A DNA stretch of 64,000 nt from Aestuariibacter salexigens DSM 15300 (GTDB lineage: Bacteria > Pseudomonadota > Gammaproteobacteria > Enterobacterales > Alteromonadaceae): assembly GCF_000429145.1 (NCBI RefSeq), contig NZ_AUBH01000001.1, forward strand, positions 496,001 through 560,000, read 5' to 3'. The position numbers were made by a program, and so were the translations under genes. Each line of letters starts with the position of its first letter. Position 1 is the first letter of the stretch. The notes under the pieces were generated by a model, which saw nothing but the letters and a program-made list of their open reading frames with translations, was not told where the DNA came from and did no database searches. Shown here piece after piece: positions 62,443 to 64,000 of the stretch.

Positions 62443-63099
62443 ATGCACGATTCCTACGTCCCGGCTCCGTGGTCGCTTACTGGCAGCGGAGTAGTGGTGG
62501 CATTCTTGTTAAACAAAGCGTTTAAACAGCAGTGTTATCCCGATACTCACGGTAGATTGGCGTTTATGATGTTCGTTGATTATCACACTTCGCCTGTTGG
62601 TCCCTACAGAGAATGGTTATTTATCCCGGGCAAAGTGGATAACCCCCGTGGTCGTCACTTTAGCATTGCGCAGATTTATGTCGATTCGTTACAAAGCGTT
62701 GTCGGAGGACAAAAGAATTGGGGGATCCCCAAGGATGAAGCAGAATTTGAGTTTAGGTTCAATGGTCCAGAATGGCATTTGACCTGCCAAAAAGAGTCGG
62801 CTCATCTCGCCCTGGACGGCGATGTAAAAGGCCCTTCCATCCCTATAAATTCATCCTTTATGCCTTTCTCTTTATATCAACAACGAGATAATCAACATTA
62901 TTGGTCGACACCAACGGCCACTGGAAGGGCGAATTGGCTACGCATCAAAAAGTTGAGGTTTCAAGGCGCTACGTTTCCTGATTTATCCCGTCAGACATGT
63001 TTAGGGGCGTTGGCGATTTCACGCTTTAACATGGTCTTCCCGACACCAGATACGATGCCAGTTTACGCCCAACGCCGACTTGGAGGAGGAACGGAGTGA
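62443..63099 (+). CDS. Acetoacetate decarboxylase-like protein
   Basis: The 218-residue protein resembles the acetoacetate decarboxylase superfamily: [13 protein letters not shown] at the start of the core and the conserved [11 protein letters not shown] (about 90-100). The Lys in WGIPK is near, but not surely equal to, the Schiff-base lysine of true decarboxylases, so activity is uncertain. The start at ATG 62443 is preferred to TTG 62434. Its 3' end overlaps the photolyase gene tail-to-tail by 37 bp. It may be coexpressed with the small basic protein 12 bp upstream. Function unknown. Confidence 0.75.
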   Translation: MHDSYVPAPWSLTGSGVVVAFLLNKAFKQQCYPDTHGRLAFMMFVDYHTSPVGPYREWLFIPGKVDNPRGRHFSIAQIYVDSLQSVVGGQKNWGIPKDEAEFEFRFNGPEWHLTCQKESAHLALDGDVKGPSIPINSSFMPFSLYQQRDNQHYWSTPTATGRANWLRIKKLRFQGATFPDLSRQTCLGALAISRFNMVFPTPDTMPVYAQRRLGGGTE

Positions 63100-64000
63100 C
63101 GCTTTAGTACGCGAATGGCCTCCTTTTGTACATCGTCCCGTTCTCTGAAAGCCCATAGCATCTCCCTTGCCCTGGCACCTGCTTCTTTTAAACTAACAAT
63201 CGGTTCAGGATAGTCGACTCCCAACTGCACCCCCATCATCTGCTGTTCAAGAGCAGTCATCTCCCAGGGAGTGTGAATATAGTCGTCTGGTAGCGATGCG
63301 AGTTCCGGCAGCCACTTGCGTATGAATGTCCCGGATGGGTCTTTCTCCTGCGATTGTTTAACCGGATTATAAATACGCAGGGTATTGGTGCCGGTTACAC
63401 CAGCCTGCATCTGAAACTGTGGATAGTGAATGCCCGGTTCAAAGTCAAGAAACATACGAGCGAGGTGGATGACGCCTTCTCGCCAGTCGACCTCAAGGTA
63501 GTGACAAAGAAAACTGACTAACATGGCGCGCATACGAAAATTCAAATAGCCGGTTTTTATCACTGCGCGCATGCATGCATCTACCAGGGGCACGCCTGTC
63601 TCTGCTGTTTTCCATGCCCGTAATCGCTGCCGCGCAAGGGGATCCTTTACTCGAGGTAGGTGTTGGTAGGCGTTGTTCACGGACCGAAATTCCATGTCAC
63701 ATTCACTTTCAAACTTCTGTATGAAGTGACAATGCCAGTGAAGACGGGAAGTAAACGCTTGCAGTGCCTGCTTCCAGCCGTCCCGATTGCGATGTTTCCT
63801 GGCTGCCTGATAAACCTGAGTAATACTGATATTTCCCCATGCCAAATAGGGAGACAGCCTTGAGCATGAACGGCGGGCATGTTCGGGATGTGAGATCATG
63901 CGTTGATAATGTTTACCGCGTTCATCAAAAAAGTGATGGAGCGTAAACCATGCACGTTTCTCGCCGCCTTGCTGAAAGCCTGCTGTGGATTTTTGCCATT
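63063..64000 (-). CDS. Photolyase/cryptochrome family flavoprotein, N-terminus outside window
   Basis: Only the C-terminal ~312 residues are in the window; the frame stays open through the right edge. This part is the FAD-binding domain of the DNA photolyase/cryptochrome family. Family marks include [14 protein letters not shown] just inside the edge, [39 protein letters not shown] and [21 protein letters not shown]. The loop before the C-terminus ([20 protein letters not shown]) differs from the classical CPD photolyase form. Such proteins repair UV lesions with blue light or act as photoreceptors; which one applies is not decidable here. The 3' end overlaps the acetoacetate-decarboxylase-like gene by 37 bp. 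Confidence 0.9.
   Translation of the reverse strand, partial: WQKSTAGFQQGGEKRAWFTLHHFFDERGKHYQRMISHPEHARRSCSRLSPYLAWGNISITQVYQAARKHRNRDGWKQALQAFTSRLHWHCHFIQKFESECDMEFRSVNNAYQHLPRVKDPLARQRLRAWKTAETGVPLVDACMRAVIKTGYLNFRMRAMLVSFLCHYLEVDWREGVIHLARMFLDFEPGIHYPQFQMQAGVTGTNTLRIYNPVKQSQEKDPSGTFIRKWLPELASLPDDYIHTPWEMTALEQQMMGVQLGVDYPEPIVSLKEAGARAREMLWAFRERDDVQKEAIRVLKRHSVPPPSRRWA

Overview
The window looks like a chromosomal segment of a marine gammaproteobacterium, most likely an Alteromonadales relative (Alteromonadaceae-like). This rests on gene content and order: pyrD-zapC-rlmL-glutaredoxin-uup followed by rmf and fabA, msrC-proQ-prc, pepN followed by a DUF2835 gene, a 180-kDa-type NAD-glutamate dehydrogenase, and a rhombosortase with GlyGly-CTERM-like substrates. 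Genus assignment is inference. No rRNA, tRNA, CRISPR array, insertion sequence or prophage was seen. Coding density is high and most genes are housekeeping or envelope genes.

Layout. 1-6.3 kb: a left-truncated S9 peptidase, a small STAS-like protein coupled to a rhombosortase (minus strand), then an enoyl-CoA isomerase-like gene overlapping a periplasmic gamma-glutamyltransferase, and a lipoprotein. 6.3-14.5 kb: cysK, a MoxR/VWA pair, an orphan PstS-like protein, a porin, a second rhomboid protease, MOSC and MATE genes, and an AT-rich orphan. 14.5-19.5 kb: a 1622-residue secreted subtilase. 19.9-23.7 kb: branched-chain 2-oxoacid dehydrogenase E1alpha, E1beta and E2, with no E3. 23.8-27.9 kb: rlmJ, a eukaryotic-like protein kinase, tesB and a gamma-carbonic anhydrase. 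27.9-28.3 kb: a non-coding stretch with a strong candidate small RNA on the minus strand. 28.3-35.4 kb: AGXT-family aminotransferase, fused SpmA/SpmB-like membrane protein, lipoprotein, SIMPL protein, msrC, a small acidic protein, proQ and prc. 35.5-41.2 kb: an NSS transporter, an NhaC antiporter, pepN and DUF2835. 41.3-48.3 kb: DUF1302, DUF1329, Ycf48-like and MMPL/RND genes. 48.5-61.5 kb: NAD-GDH, pyrD, zapC, rlmL, glutaredoxin, uup, a DUF3466 protein and rmf. 61.5-64 kb: fabA with a FabR/DesT-like operator, a small basic protein, an acetoacetate-decarboxylase-like protein and a right-truncated photolyase/cryptochrome.

How the genes fit together. The rhombosortase at 2.5 kb has two plausible substrates in the same window, the subtilase and the DUF3466 protein, both ending in a Gly/Ser motif, a hydrophobic helix and an Arg cluster. 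Peptide and amino-acid use is a recurring theme (S9 peptidase, GGT, subtilase, PepN, NSS transporter, NAD-GDH, BCKDH). The DUF1302-DUF1329-Ycf48-MMPL block looks like one envelope transport system of unknown substrate and is the best protein-level candidate for an undescribed system. The best RNA-level candidate is the minus-strand transcript at about 27889-28003. It has a compact three-way junction, a second hairpin and an intrinsic terminator, and its predicted 5' end falls at the base of the closing stem.
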